From Erysipelotrichaceae bacterium (GTDB taxonomy: Bacteria > Bacillota_I > Bacilli_A > Erysipelotrichales > Erysipelotrichaceae), in NCBI GenBank assembly GCA_019415435.1, contig DXZE01000003.1:1-64000 (forward strand): a stretch of 64,000 nt of DNA, given 5' to 3'. Positions 1-8,204 of the stretch are shown piece after piece. Position 1 is the stretch's first letter. The number at the start of each line of letters is the position of its first letter. The notes beneath the pieces are model-generated. The model ran no database searches. It was not told where the DNA came from and saw nothing but the letters and a program-made list of their open reading frames with translations. The position numbers and the translations under genes were made by a program.

Positions 1-15
1 TCAGCTTCATAATAA

Positions 16-48
16 AACCCCCTAGGTTGTTGTCCAACTTAGGGGGTT
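16..48 (-). terminator. Rho-independent terminator of the DegV gene
   Basis: Nine paired bases (AACCCCCTA with TAGGGGGTT) continue inward through GTTG/CAAC to a small loop. Read on the minus strand, the hairpin is followed by TTTTATTATG. It lies just beyond the stop of the DegV gene. Confidence 0.9.
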
Positions 49-67
49 CACTTCAGTATTGAGCTCC

Positions 68-949
68 TTATGGTTTTCTGGTTGTATTTTCAGAAAGATA
101 AACAATGGAGAGGAAGCCTGGTCCGACATGGCATCCGATAACCGGTCCGAGTTCCATTAAAGAGACACTCCTGGCTGTTGGATACTTTTCCATGACCATC
201 TGTTTCCACTTTTCACCTTCTTCAGGTGTATCACTGTGACCGACAATAATATCTTTACCAGTTGCATCGCCAATATCATGATCTACAGAATTCAGTAATT
301 CATGAATGGCTTTTTTTCTGCCTCTGATCTTGTTATAGGCAAGCAATTTACCGGCATCATCAATATAGATTAATGGTTTGATAGATAATAAGGATCCGAT
401 CACTGCAGAAGCATTGGATAATCTGCCGCCGCGTCTTAACCATTCCAGATCATCTACCATAAACCGGTGAGAGATTCTTAACTTATGAGCCTCTGCCCAG
501 TCAATGACTTCTTCAAAGGATTTGCCATTATCTGCCATCTCAACACATTTCATTAATAATAATGAAAGTCCCATGGTTACACAGCGTGTATCCATGACAT
601 ACAGTTTTGAATCAGGCATATCTTCCTTAATCTGTTCTGCCGCTCTTTCGCAATTGAAGAAGGAAGCACTTAATTCTTTATCCATATCCATGAACAGAAC
701 AGGCTTACCTGACTGTAAGAGTTTCTTGAAGAACTCATAATAGGAATAGGTTGTAATCTGGGATGTGTTAGGCGCATGACCTTCACGCATTTCCTTATAT
801 AAAGCTGATCTGGTCTCCTGACTGCAGTCATCTACATACACCTTGTCATTGACTTCAAAAGTATAGCTGATTAAAGAAATATCATGTTCATCCAGCCATG
901 GTCTGTCTATATCACATGTAGAGGCTGTCGCAATAATAAAGTCTCTCAT
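68..949 (-). CDS. DegV family fatty-acid-binding protein
   Basis: A 293-residue protein of full DegV/FakB length. The N-terminus (FIIATASTCDIDRPWL) matches the DegV start, in which a D-S/T-x-C-D type segment opens the fold, and the LEWLRRGGRLSNASAVIG segment (about residue 165) is the most conserved DegV signature. DegV/FakB proteins bind one fatty acid, and FakB forms present it to the FakA kinase for phosphorylation; no fakA is in this window, so the ligand and partner are unknown. The start is preceded by GAGGAG. It follows the dehydratase gene by 51 bp and has its own promoter there. Confidence 0.9.
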   Translation of the reverse strand: MRDFIIATASTCDIDRPWLDEHDISLISYTFEVNDKVYVDDCSQETRSALYKEMREGHAPNTSQITTYSYYEFFKKLLQSGKPVLFMDMDKELSASFFNCERAAEQIKEDMPDSKLYVMDTRCVTMGLSLLLMKCVEMADNGKSFEEVIDWAEAHKLRISHRFMVDDLEWLRRGGRLSNASAVIGSLLSIKPLIYIDDAGKLLAYNKIRGRKKAIHELLNSVDHDIGDATGKDIIVGHSDTPEEGEKWKQMVMEKYPTARSVSLMELGPVIGCHVGPGFLSIVYLSENTTRKP

Positions 950-975
950 AATTAGCTCCTCGTAATAACCTACAC

Positions 976-1004
976 ATTGTATGGGGAAATACTAAGAATT
1001 TCAA
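976..1004 (-). promoter_or_regulatory. Promoter for the DegV gene
   Basis: On the minus strand TTGAAA is separated by 17 bp from TACAAT, ending 27 bp before the DegV start codon. The first bases of the -35 are the stop codon of the upstream gene (CAT TGA), so the DegV gene can be expressed apart from the activase/dehydratase pair. Confidence 0.6.
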
Positions 1005-2263
1005 TGTGTCCTTTCTTCATTCTGAAGGTTTTCTTTCGCTACAGCAAGCATCAGCTTGATTCTGTTTTCCTGATTGACCTTTGTAGAAGAAGGGTCATAG
1101 TCTACAGCGGTAATGTTTGCCTGCGGATATAACTGACGGATGCGGTTTGTGACACCTTTACCGGCAATATGGTTAGGCAGACATCCAAATGGCTGTGCAC
1201 AGACAATATTTGCATAGCCGCCTTCAATCAACTCTACCATTTCACCAGTAAGCAGCCATCCTTCACCCATCTTGACACCAAGTGAGATGATACCTTCCGG
1301 TTTCTTCATTAAATCCTTGAATGAACCAGGGGCATAGAAACCTGCTTTTTCAATAGCCTTTGACTGTGCCTTGCCAATAGAATCAAACAGGGAAAGGGCA
1401 CCACCGGCACCAGCTCCAACGAGATGATTCATGCCATAAAACTTGGAATCCATGTTCCAGTTGGCACAACAATAGTTAATGTATCCCATTAAACCAGGCA
1501 TATTCACTTCACAATCTTCACTTTCAAGGAATGCCTGCAGGTCATTGTTTCCTAAAGGAGAGAACTTGACATAGATCTCACCAACAACCCCAACCTTAAC
1601 CTTAGGTACTCTTGTGATTGGTATAGATGCCGCATCATCTGCGATATCCTTAAATCTTTTCTTCATGGCAGGAATGGTGTAGTTCTGATTGGTATGGAAC
1701 CACTCGGATACCTTTGCGATCCATTTCTTGGCCCAGATCTCACCATCTCCCTTATGATTTTCATAAGGAACAATCTGATTGCGCAATGCCGCAATCATGT
1801 CACCATACTCTACAGCGGCTAATAACTTCTCAGCCAGTTTTACCGTGACCGGCATATTACTGCCTGCTTCAAGTCCTGAAGCGTTGAAGGAAGCTACCGG
1901 AATATAGCCATAGCCGCTTTTCACCAATGCTTTTCTTAATAACTTGATATAGTTGGATGCTCTGCATCCTCCACCTGACTGGGAAATGATCAGAGCCGTA
2001 TGATGCAGATCATATTTACCTGAATTCAAGGCATCGAGGAACTGACCGATGACTAATAAAGCCGGGTAACATGTATCATTATGGACATATTTCAGACCAA
2101 GCTGGGCTACTTCAGAACCACGATTTGTGAGTAACTCTACATGGTATCTTTCTGATTCCATGGCTGCCTTGATGCATTGAAACTGGATTGGCGCCATATT
2201 AGGAATCAGAATCGTATAATCATCCAGCATGTCTTCGGTAAAATTCGGTGTTAGATATTCCAT
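1001..2263 (-). CDS. 2-hydroxyacyl-CoA dehydratase-like protein (separate C-terminal part)
   Basis: A 420-residue protein related to the D component of 2-hydroxyglutaryl-CoA dehydratase. Visible landmarks are SQSGGGCRASNY (about 125-135) and CAQPFGCLPNHIAGKG (about 357-372); these cysteine-bearing segments are the type that hold an Fe-S cluster in the family. In many anaerobes this part is the C-terminus of one protein of about 1400 residues that begins with two activase domains; here it is a separate gene. Its ATG overlaps the upstream TGA by one base (TGATG), which suggests translational coupling and equimolar synthesis. Substrate unknown. Confidence 0.8.
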   Translation of the reverse strand: MEYLTPNFTEDMLDDYTILIPNMAPIQFQCIKAAMESERYHVELLTNRGSEVAQLGLKYVHNDTCYPALLVIGQFLDALNSGKYDLHHTALIISQSGGGCRASNYIKLLRKALVKSGYGYIPVASFNASGLEAGSNMPVTVKLAEKLLAAVEYGDMIAALRNQIVPYENHKGDGEIWAKKWIAKVSEWFHTNQNYTIPAMKKRFKDIADDAASIPITRVPKVKVGVVGEIYVKFSPLGNNDLQAFLESEDCEVNMPGLMGYINYCCANWNMDSKFYGMNHLVGAGAGGALSLFDSIGKAQSKAIEKAGFYAPGSFKDLMKKPEGIISLGVKMGEGWLLTGEMVELIEGGYANIVCAQPFGCLPNHIAGKGVTNRIRQLYPQANITAVDYDPSSTKVNQENRIKLMLAVAKENLQNEERTH

Positions 2264-5244
2264 CAGGCATGCACCTCATTTCCCTTTTCATTTGATAAAG
2301 CAGAAACAGCACTCATCTGCTTTTCCTTTACTTCATCTCTTTCATCTAATGCCGCAAACAGAGAACGGATACGGATATTGACTGCCCCAAGGTTTGTGAT
2401 TTCATCAATCTTTAACTGTGTATACAGCTTGTTTCCTTCCTGCAGGATTTCTCTTGTTTCATCTGTTGTAATCGCATCAAGACCACATCCGAAGGATACT
2501 AACTGGATCAAGTCCATATCCGGCTGAGTCGTACAGTACCTGGCTGCGGCATACAGACGGGAATGATAAGTCCACTGATTCAATACATTTGTATCAAACT
2601 TCTGTACTCTGTTAGAAACAGAATCTTCTGTTACAACAGCTGCACCCTGACGGACAATCAGCTTATCAATACCATGATTGACTTCCGGATCAACATGATA
2701 TGGTCTTCCGGCTAATACAATGATGCGCTTATGCTGGCGTCTTGCTTCTTCAATGATCTCTTCACCCTTATGACGTACGTCTTCCATGTGTCTGTAATAC
2801 TCATCATAAGAAGGATCAATCGCATCGACGATTTCTTTCTTTGAAAGCTCAGGGAAGTCTTTCTTCATAAGCTGTGGAAGTCTCTTCTTTAATTCTTTTC
2901 TGTTTGATAAATCAATGAAGTCATTGATGAAGGTGGTCTTTTCAAGCTCCTGCATATTATCTTCCAGAGTTTCAGGATAATAGGCGACAATCGGACAGTT
3001 GTAATGGTTATCACCCAGATGCTCATCCAGGTTATAAGACATGCAAGGATACCAGATCTTATCAACACCATGTTCTACTAACCAGTGAATATGACCATGG
3101 GTTAACTTGGCTGGATAGCAGGCTGTGTCAGAAGGAATGGTTCCCTGACCTTCCTGATACATCTTACGGTTGGATACAGGGGATACAATGACCTTATATC
3201 CTAAACGTGTAAAGAATGTATGCCAGAATGGTAATAATTCATACATATTTAATGTAAATGGAATACCGATAGTACCTCTTGTGCCATCACCTGGATTATT
3301 GGCATATTCTAACAAAGCATTCAGCTTATAAGCATAGAGATTCAGGGAATCATCACTTGCCTTACCGGTAACCGGCTTTTCACAACGGTTGCCGGAGATA
3401 AATCTCTTGCCATCCGAGAAAGTATTAATCGTTAACTGGCAATGATTGCCACAACCCTGACACTGTACATTGGCGACTTTCTGGGTAAAGTTTTCCAGCT
3501 CTTCTTCAGAAAGCAGGGTAGACTTCTGTCCCTTTACGGCATGTGCCTTTCCATATAATGCAGCACCATAAGCACCCATTAAGCCGGCAATATCCGGACG
3601 GATGACATGAACACCCATCTCTTTTTCAAAAGCACGCAAGACTGCTTCGTTATAGAATGTACCGCCCTGAACAACGATGTTCTTTCCTAACTGATCTGGA
3701 GAAGAGCAGCGGATAACCTTATATAAGGCATTCTTGACAACAGATATGGCCAGACCTGCAGAAATGCAGTCAATCGTAGCACCATCTTTCTGGGCCTGCT
3801 TGACAGAAGAATTCATGAATACCGTACATCTGGATCCGAGATCGACCGGATGCCTGGCAAATAAAGCTTCCTTGGCAAAATCTTCTACTTTGTAGCCTAA
3901 TGCTTCCGCAAATGTCTGTAAGAAGGATCCGCATCCTGAAGAACATGCTTCATTTAAGAAAATATCAGAGATAGCTCCATCTTCAATTTTAAAGCACTTC
4001 ATATCCTGACCGCCGATATCAATAATGAAATCAACATTCGGCATAAAGTACTTGGCAGCTGTAAAGTGGGCTACGGTTTCAACTAATACATTATCACAAT
4101 GAAAAGCATGACGCATCAAAGCTTCCCCATAACCTGTAGCTGTTACAGAAGCTATCTTCATATCCGGATGGTTATGATACAGCTTTAATAAAGTCTCTCT
4201 TACAATCGGTACCGGATTACCATTGTTGGAACGATAGTCTGTAAATAAGAGATTTGCTTTGTCATCAATGACCGCAACTTTTATGGTTGTAGAACCAGAG
4301 TCTATGCCAATATGGACAGGACCTGTTTCCTGATCAAAAGGAATTCTTGGTACAGATGCCCTGGCATGACGGTTATGGAATTCCCAATACTCTTCACGAT
4401 TCTTAAATAAAGGTGGAAGGGACGCAAATGTCGCTGTCTTGCCATATCCTTCAAGACGCTCAGCTACTTCATTGAGATTGAATTCCTGATCTGCATAATA
4501 CGCAGCACCCATCGCTACATATAACAGGGAGTTTTCAGGACATAATCCCTTAACATGAAGAGTCTTATCAAAAGAATTACGAAGACATTGTGAAAAAGTT
4601 AAAGGACCGCCTAAATACAGAATATTACCCTTGATTGGTCTGCCCTGGGCAAGTCCGGCAATAGTCTGATTGACGACAGCCTGGTAAATAGATGCTGCTA
4701 TATCACCAGCCTTAGCACCCTGGTTGATTAAAGGCTGGACATCACTTTTCGCAAAGACACCGCATCTTGACGCAATGGTATAAGTCTTATCTGCCTGTAA
4801 AGCAGCTTTATCCATATCATCTGCACTCATCTTTAATAAGGTAGCCATCTGATCGATGAAAGCACCTGTACCACCAGCACAGGAACCATTCATACGTACT
4901 TCCGTACCATTTGTTAAAAAGAGAATCTTGGCATCTTCGCCGCCTAATTCAATGATGCAGTCTGTACCCGGATTCAGATGGTTAGCCGCAACTCTTTCCG
5001 CATACACTTCCTGTACAAACGGTACTTTGCAGGAATCAGCCAGGCCCATACCGGCTGAACCGGATATCGCTAAGATGGCTTTTTGACCATGCAGGATTTC
5101 CTTATCAATCTTTCTTAACAGTTCTTCTCCTTTTTCAAGGATATGACTGTAATGCCTTTCATATGTTGAATATATAATCCGATTATCATCATCAATAACC
5201 GCACATTTAATCGTGGTTGAACCAATATCAAGACCAACTCTCAT
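2263..5244 (-). CDS. Double BadF/BcrA-type acyl-CoA dehydratase activase with DUF2229 region
   Basis: Two ASKHA (BadF/BadG/BcrA/BcrD) ATPase domains lie in tandem. The first begins VGLDIGSTTIKCAVID and carries GSCAGGTGAFIDQ; the second begins HIGIDSGSTTIKVAVID (about residue 312) and carries ACSSGCGSFLQTF. The C-terminal third has a cysteine cluster (CQGCGNHC, GNRCEK) and a dehydratase-like fold typical of DUF2229. Known activases use ATP to push one electron into a dehydratase; the gene just downstream encodes the matching dehydratase-like part. I chose the ATG at 5244 (MRVGLD) because GAGGAGG sits correctly before it; the longer reading starts with a GTG inside that ribosome-binding site. 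Confidence 0.85.
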   Translation of the reverse strand: MRVGLDIGSTTIKCAVIDDDNRIIYSTYERHYSHILEKGEELLRKIDKEILHGQKAILAISGSAGMGLADSCKVPFVQEVYAERVAANHLNPGTDCIIELGGEDAKILFLTNGTEVRMNGSCAGGTGAFIDQMATLLKMSADDMDKAALQADKTYTIASRCGVFAKSDVQPLINQGAKAGDIAASIYQAVVNQTIAGLAQGRPIKGNILYLGGPLTFSQCLRNSFDKTLHVKGLCPENSLLYVAMGAAYYADQEFNLNEVAERLEGYGKTATFASLPPLFKNREEYWEFHNRHARASVPRIPFDQETGPVHIGIDSGSTTIKVAVIDDKANLLFTDYRSNNGNPVPIVRETLLKLYHNHPDMKIASVTATGYGEALMRHAFHCDNVLVETVAHFTAAKYFMPNVDFIIDIGGQDMKCFKIEDGAISDIFLNEACSSGCGSFLQTFAEALGYKVEDFAKEALFARHPVDLGSRCTVFMNSSVKQAQKDGATIDCISAGLAISVVKNALYKVIRCSSPDQLGKNIVVQGGTFYNEAVLRAFEKEMGVHVIRPDIAGLMGAYGAALYGKAHAVKGQKSTLLSEEELENFTQKVANVQCQGCGNHCQLTINTFSDGKRFISGNRCEKPVTGKASDDSLNLYAYKLNALLEYANNPGDGTRGTIGIPFTLNMYELLPFWHTFFTRLGYKVIVSPVSNRKMYQEGQGTIPSDTACYPAKLTHGHIHWLVEHGVDKIWYPCMSYNLDEHLGDNHYNCPIVAYYPETLEDNMQELEKTTFINDFIDLSNRKELKKRLPQLMKKDFPELSKKEIVDAIDPSYDEYYRHMEDVRHKGEEIIEEARRQHKRIIVLAGRPYHVDPEVNHGIDKLIVRQGAAVVTEDSVSNRVQKFDTNVLNQWTYHSRLYAAARYCTTQPDMDLIQLVSFGCGLDAITTDETREILQEGNKLYTQLKIDEITNLGAVNIRIRSLFAALDERDEVKEKQMSAVSALSNEKGNEVHA

Positions 5245-5291
5245 GATATTCCTCCTCACTTACATATGCACTTTCATGCATAAACATTCGT

Positions 5292-5320
5292 ATTTTAAAT
5301 GTCTCTTTGTCATAACGCAA
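5292..5320 (-). promoter_or_regulatory. Promoter for the activase/dehydratase operon
   Basis: Minus-strand TTGCGT, 17 bp, TAAAAT, with the -10 about 47 bp upstream of the activase ATG. The 168-bp space to the divergent TldD gene also has a plus-strand TATACT near 5339 that may serve that gene. Confidence 0.5.
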
Positions 5321-5426
5321 TGATACTGACCCAGAGATTATACTAATTAAGGCATTTGTATTTTCTGCTTTAGTAGCACGCAAACCTGTTTCATGATAGG
5401 ATGATGTGATTGAAAGGAAGATTTGT

Positions 5427-6860
5427 ATGAAAGCACCATTTTCAGAATATCTGAGTCAGCTTGTACAACCATTGAAAGCTGTTATAGCAGATCTTGGTCA
5501 GGATTATGATTATGTCAGTATTCTGGCAACAGATTCCAAGGGTCTTGCCGTACGTGTATCACAGCATTCCAGTGCCATTGGAAGTGAAACAATGACAACG
5601 GAAAGAGGCATTGTTGTACGTGTACATCAGAATGATCACTACAGTGAAGCAGCCCTGAATGTCTTTGATCCATCTGATCCAAAAAAACTGGCAGATCAGA
5701 TCAGAACCATGCTCAATGAGCAGGAACAGGTTTTAAAACAAACCAATACACATGTTTATAAGACCGGTGTATTGGATGATGAACCATGTACTTTATTTAA
5801 AGAGATGGAAACGGAGCAGTTACCGGAAACATGCGATGTCATGGCTTTGTTAAAAGACATGAAAGGTGTCAGTGATGAAGCTATGAAGGCAGATAAAGAC
5901 ATCATTGATGTCAGAGTCAATGCCCAATCCACTCATATATGCAAGATGTTTTTAAGCAAACACCGTGATTTAAGACAGTCTTATGTATATTCCGAAGGAA
6001 CAGTATTACCAATTGTAAGTTCCAAAGGCAGAACCGAATATGGTTATGAAGGTGTATCCGGTTTATGCGGACCAGAGATCTTTGCACAGTTAAAGGATCA
6101 TATTAAAGCTGCAGTAAAGCAGGCAGAAGATGTCCTGCATGCGGATCGCATTGTACCGGGTGAATATGACATTATTACTTCTCCTGAAGTCAGCGGTCTG
6201 ATTGCCCATGAAGCATTTGGTCATGGCGTTGAGATGGACCAGTTTGTTAAAGGCAGAGCATTAGGTGCTTATTATATAGGGAAAAGAGTAGCCTCTGACT
6301 TAGTCACAATGCATGAAGGCGCCTTATGTGCAGAAGATGTAACTTCCTATGCCTTTGATGATGAAGGTGTATTAGCTGGTGATGTGACAGAAATTAAAAA
6401 TGGCATTCTTGAAACAGGTATCTGTGATGCCTTATCTGCTTTACGCTTAGGCACAAAGCCAACCGGCAATGGCAAGCGTGAAAACTTTGAACATAAGGTT
6501 TATACACGCATGACCAATACCATCTTTGATTCAGGCAAGGATTCTGTAGAAGATATGATCGCTTCCGTGAAATACGGGTATCTTCTGGAAGGCATGGAAT
6601 CCGGCATGGAAGATCCAAAGCATTGGGGTATTCAGTGCATCATCAAGCTTGGCCGTGAGATCAAAGATGGAAAGCTGACTGGAAAGGTAGTTGCCCCGGT
6701 TATCATGACAGGCTATGTTCCGGATCTTTTAGGAAACATCACCATGGCAAGTACAGACAGAGAAGTATTTGGTAATGGCGGTTGTGGTAAAGGATACAAG
6801 GAATGGGTTAAGGTAGCTGATGGCGGACCTTATCTGAAGACGAAAGGGAGGTTAGGCTGA
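5427..6860 (+). CDS. TldD-type metalloprotease
   Basis: A 477-residue TldD/PmbA-family protein. It has the zinc motif HEAFGH (His261, Glu262, His266) that marks the catalytic TldD partner, and the glycine-rich end FGNGGCGKGY. TldD works with its inactive partner (PmbA/TldE) as a heterodimeric protease that degrades unstructured peptides and can process leader peptides or CcdA-like antitoxins; no such substrate is visible nearby. The ATG at 5427 is preferred, with GAAAGGAAG just upstream, over a GTG at 5406 that precedes that site. It overlaps the next gene by one base (TGATG). Confidence 0.92.
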   Translation: MKAPFSEYLSQLVQPLKAVIADLGQDYDYVSILATDSKGLAVRVSQHSSAIGSETMTTERGIVVRVHQNDHYSEAALNVFDPSDPKKLADQIRTMLNEQEQVLKQTNTHVYKTGVLDDEPCTLFKEMETEQLPETCDVMALLKDMKGVSDEAMKADKDIIDVRVNAQSTHICKMFLSKHRDLRQSYVYSEGTVLPIVSSKGRTEYGYEGVSGLCGPEIFAQLKDHIKAAVKQAEDVLHADRIVPGEYDIITSPEVSGLIAHEAFGHGVEMDQFVKGRALGAYYIGKRVASDLVTMHEGALCAEDVTSYAFDDEGVLAGDVTEIKNGILETGICDALSALRLGTKPTGNGKRENFEHKVYTRMTNTIFDSGKDSVEDMIASVKYGYLLEGMESGMEDPKHWGIQCIIKLGREIKDGKLTGKVVAPVIMTGYVPDLLGNITMASTDREVFGNGGCGKGYKEWVKVADGGPYLKTKGRLG

Positions 6861-8146
6861 TGCTGGAAGAGATCATTAAGACATTGAGAAATTCTGATGC
6901 GGACGCATGGGAAGTCAATGATGTTTCTAAAAAAGGCTGGGAGTTTTACTTCATAAAGCATAACCTGGACCAGAACCGTTTCAAGGATACCGAACATATT
7001 CAGGTTACCGTCTATAAGAAAATTGAAGATGGAAAGTATCTTGGCAAGGCATCCATGGAAATTCCATTAACTGCAACAGAGAATGAAGTAAAGAAAGATA
7101 TTGAGCATCTTCTTCAAAGAGCACAGCTTGTTAAAAACAAGCCTTATGCATTGCGTACACCAGAAAAAGCTGAAGCAATGCATGAAGGCAAGATCAATGC
7201 AAAGGAAGCTTCAGAAGATTTTATTAATCTGATGAATGACATTCCTGAAACAAAGAGTGAAGATATCAATTCCTATGAGATATTTACCGATGAAATCACC
7301 AGACATTTCATCAACTCTGAAGGCATTGATATTACGGAAACCTATCCGAAATCCATGATGGAAGTTGTCACAAATGCCCGTGATAAAGAACATGAAATTG
7401 AACTGTATCGTATGTATCATGGCGGTACATGTGATAAAGAAGGTATCAGAAATGATCTGATTAAAACCATGCAGTATGGTAAGGATCGTCTTTCTACTGT
7501 ACCGACTCCTAAGCTTGGTCGGTATGCCGTTGTCTTTTCTGGCGCAGATGCAGTGTCTATCTATGACTATTTCAAGGAACGTCTGAATACAGCATCCATC
7601 TATGAAAAATTCAGTGACTGGGAAAAGGGTACTGCTATAGCAGATAACATTACTGGTGATAAGATAACATTAGAAGCCTTACGATATCTTGAAAATTCAG
7701 ATGCCAATCATACCTATGATGAAGAAGGTACACCAGTCAGAGATGAAATCCTGATGAAGGACGATGTACCGTGTGCTTTCTGGGGATCTGCACAATACAG
7801 CAGCTATCTCAATGAAGATAATACCTTCATTCTGACAAACTATGCTGTATCAGGTGGAACAAGTAGTGACGAAGAAATCAGAAGCGGCAATTATCTGGAA
7901 GTAGTGGAATTCTCTGATTTCCAGGTCAGTGCTGTAACAGGTGATATCTTTGGTGAGATCAGGCTCGGTTATTTACATGAAGGAAATACTGTCAAAGCCA
8001 TAACGGGTGGATCGGTATCCGGCAATATGCATGACTTTGTGAAAAATATGCATATGTCTCTTGATACTGTTCAGCATAACAATGCGCGCATTCCGTCTTT
8101 GACAAGGTTAGAAAATGTGACAATTTCTGGTATTGTTGAAGAGTAA
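6860..8146 (+). CDS. PmbA/TldE-type partner subunit
   Basis: A 428-residue member of the TldD/PmbA family without the HExxxH motif, so it should be the non-catalytic half of the pair. The C-terminal FGEIRLGYLHEGN and GGSVSGNM segments fit the conserved modulator C-domain. It starts on the last base of the upstream stop codon, the classic tight coupling of heterodimer subunits. Transcription appears to end or restart after it: a strong promoter for the next gene begins 5 bp beyond the stop. Confidence 0.9.
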   Translation: MLEEIIKTLRNSDADAWEVNDVSKKGWEFYFIKHNLDQNRFKDTEHIQVTVYKKIEDGKYLGKASMEIPLTATENEVKKDIEHLLQRAQLVKNKPYALRTPEKAEAMHEGKINAKEASEDFINLMNDIPETKSEDINSYEIFTDEITRHFINSEGIDITETYPKSMMEVVTNARDKEHEIELYRMYHGGTCDKEGIRNDLIKTMQYGKDRLSTVPTPKLGRYAVVFSGADAVSIYDYFKERLNTASIYEKFSDWEKGTAIADNITGDKITLEALRYLENSDANHTYDEEGTPVRDEILMKDDVPCAFWGSAQYSSYLNEDNTFILTNYAVSGGTSSDEEIRSGNYLEVVEFSDFQVSAVTGDIFGEIRLGYLHEGNTVKAITGGSVSGNMHDFVKNMHMSLDTVQHNNARIPSLTRLENVTISGIVEE

Positions 8147-8150
8147 AAAG

Positions 8151-8179
8151 TTGAAAGTAATTTCAGTCTGGTTTATAAC
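8151..8179 (+). promoter_or_regulatory. Promoter for the FMN-binding reductase gene
   Basis: TTGAAA, 17 bp, TATAAC, then GAGGGGGG before the ATG at 8205. It is one of the best sigma-A matches in the window, in keeping with a highly expressed terminal reductase. Confidence 0.7.
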
Positions 8180-8204
8180 ATTATCGTGAATTTGAGGGGG
8201 GAAT

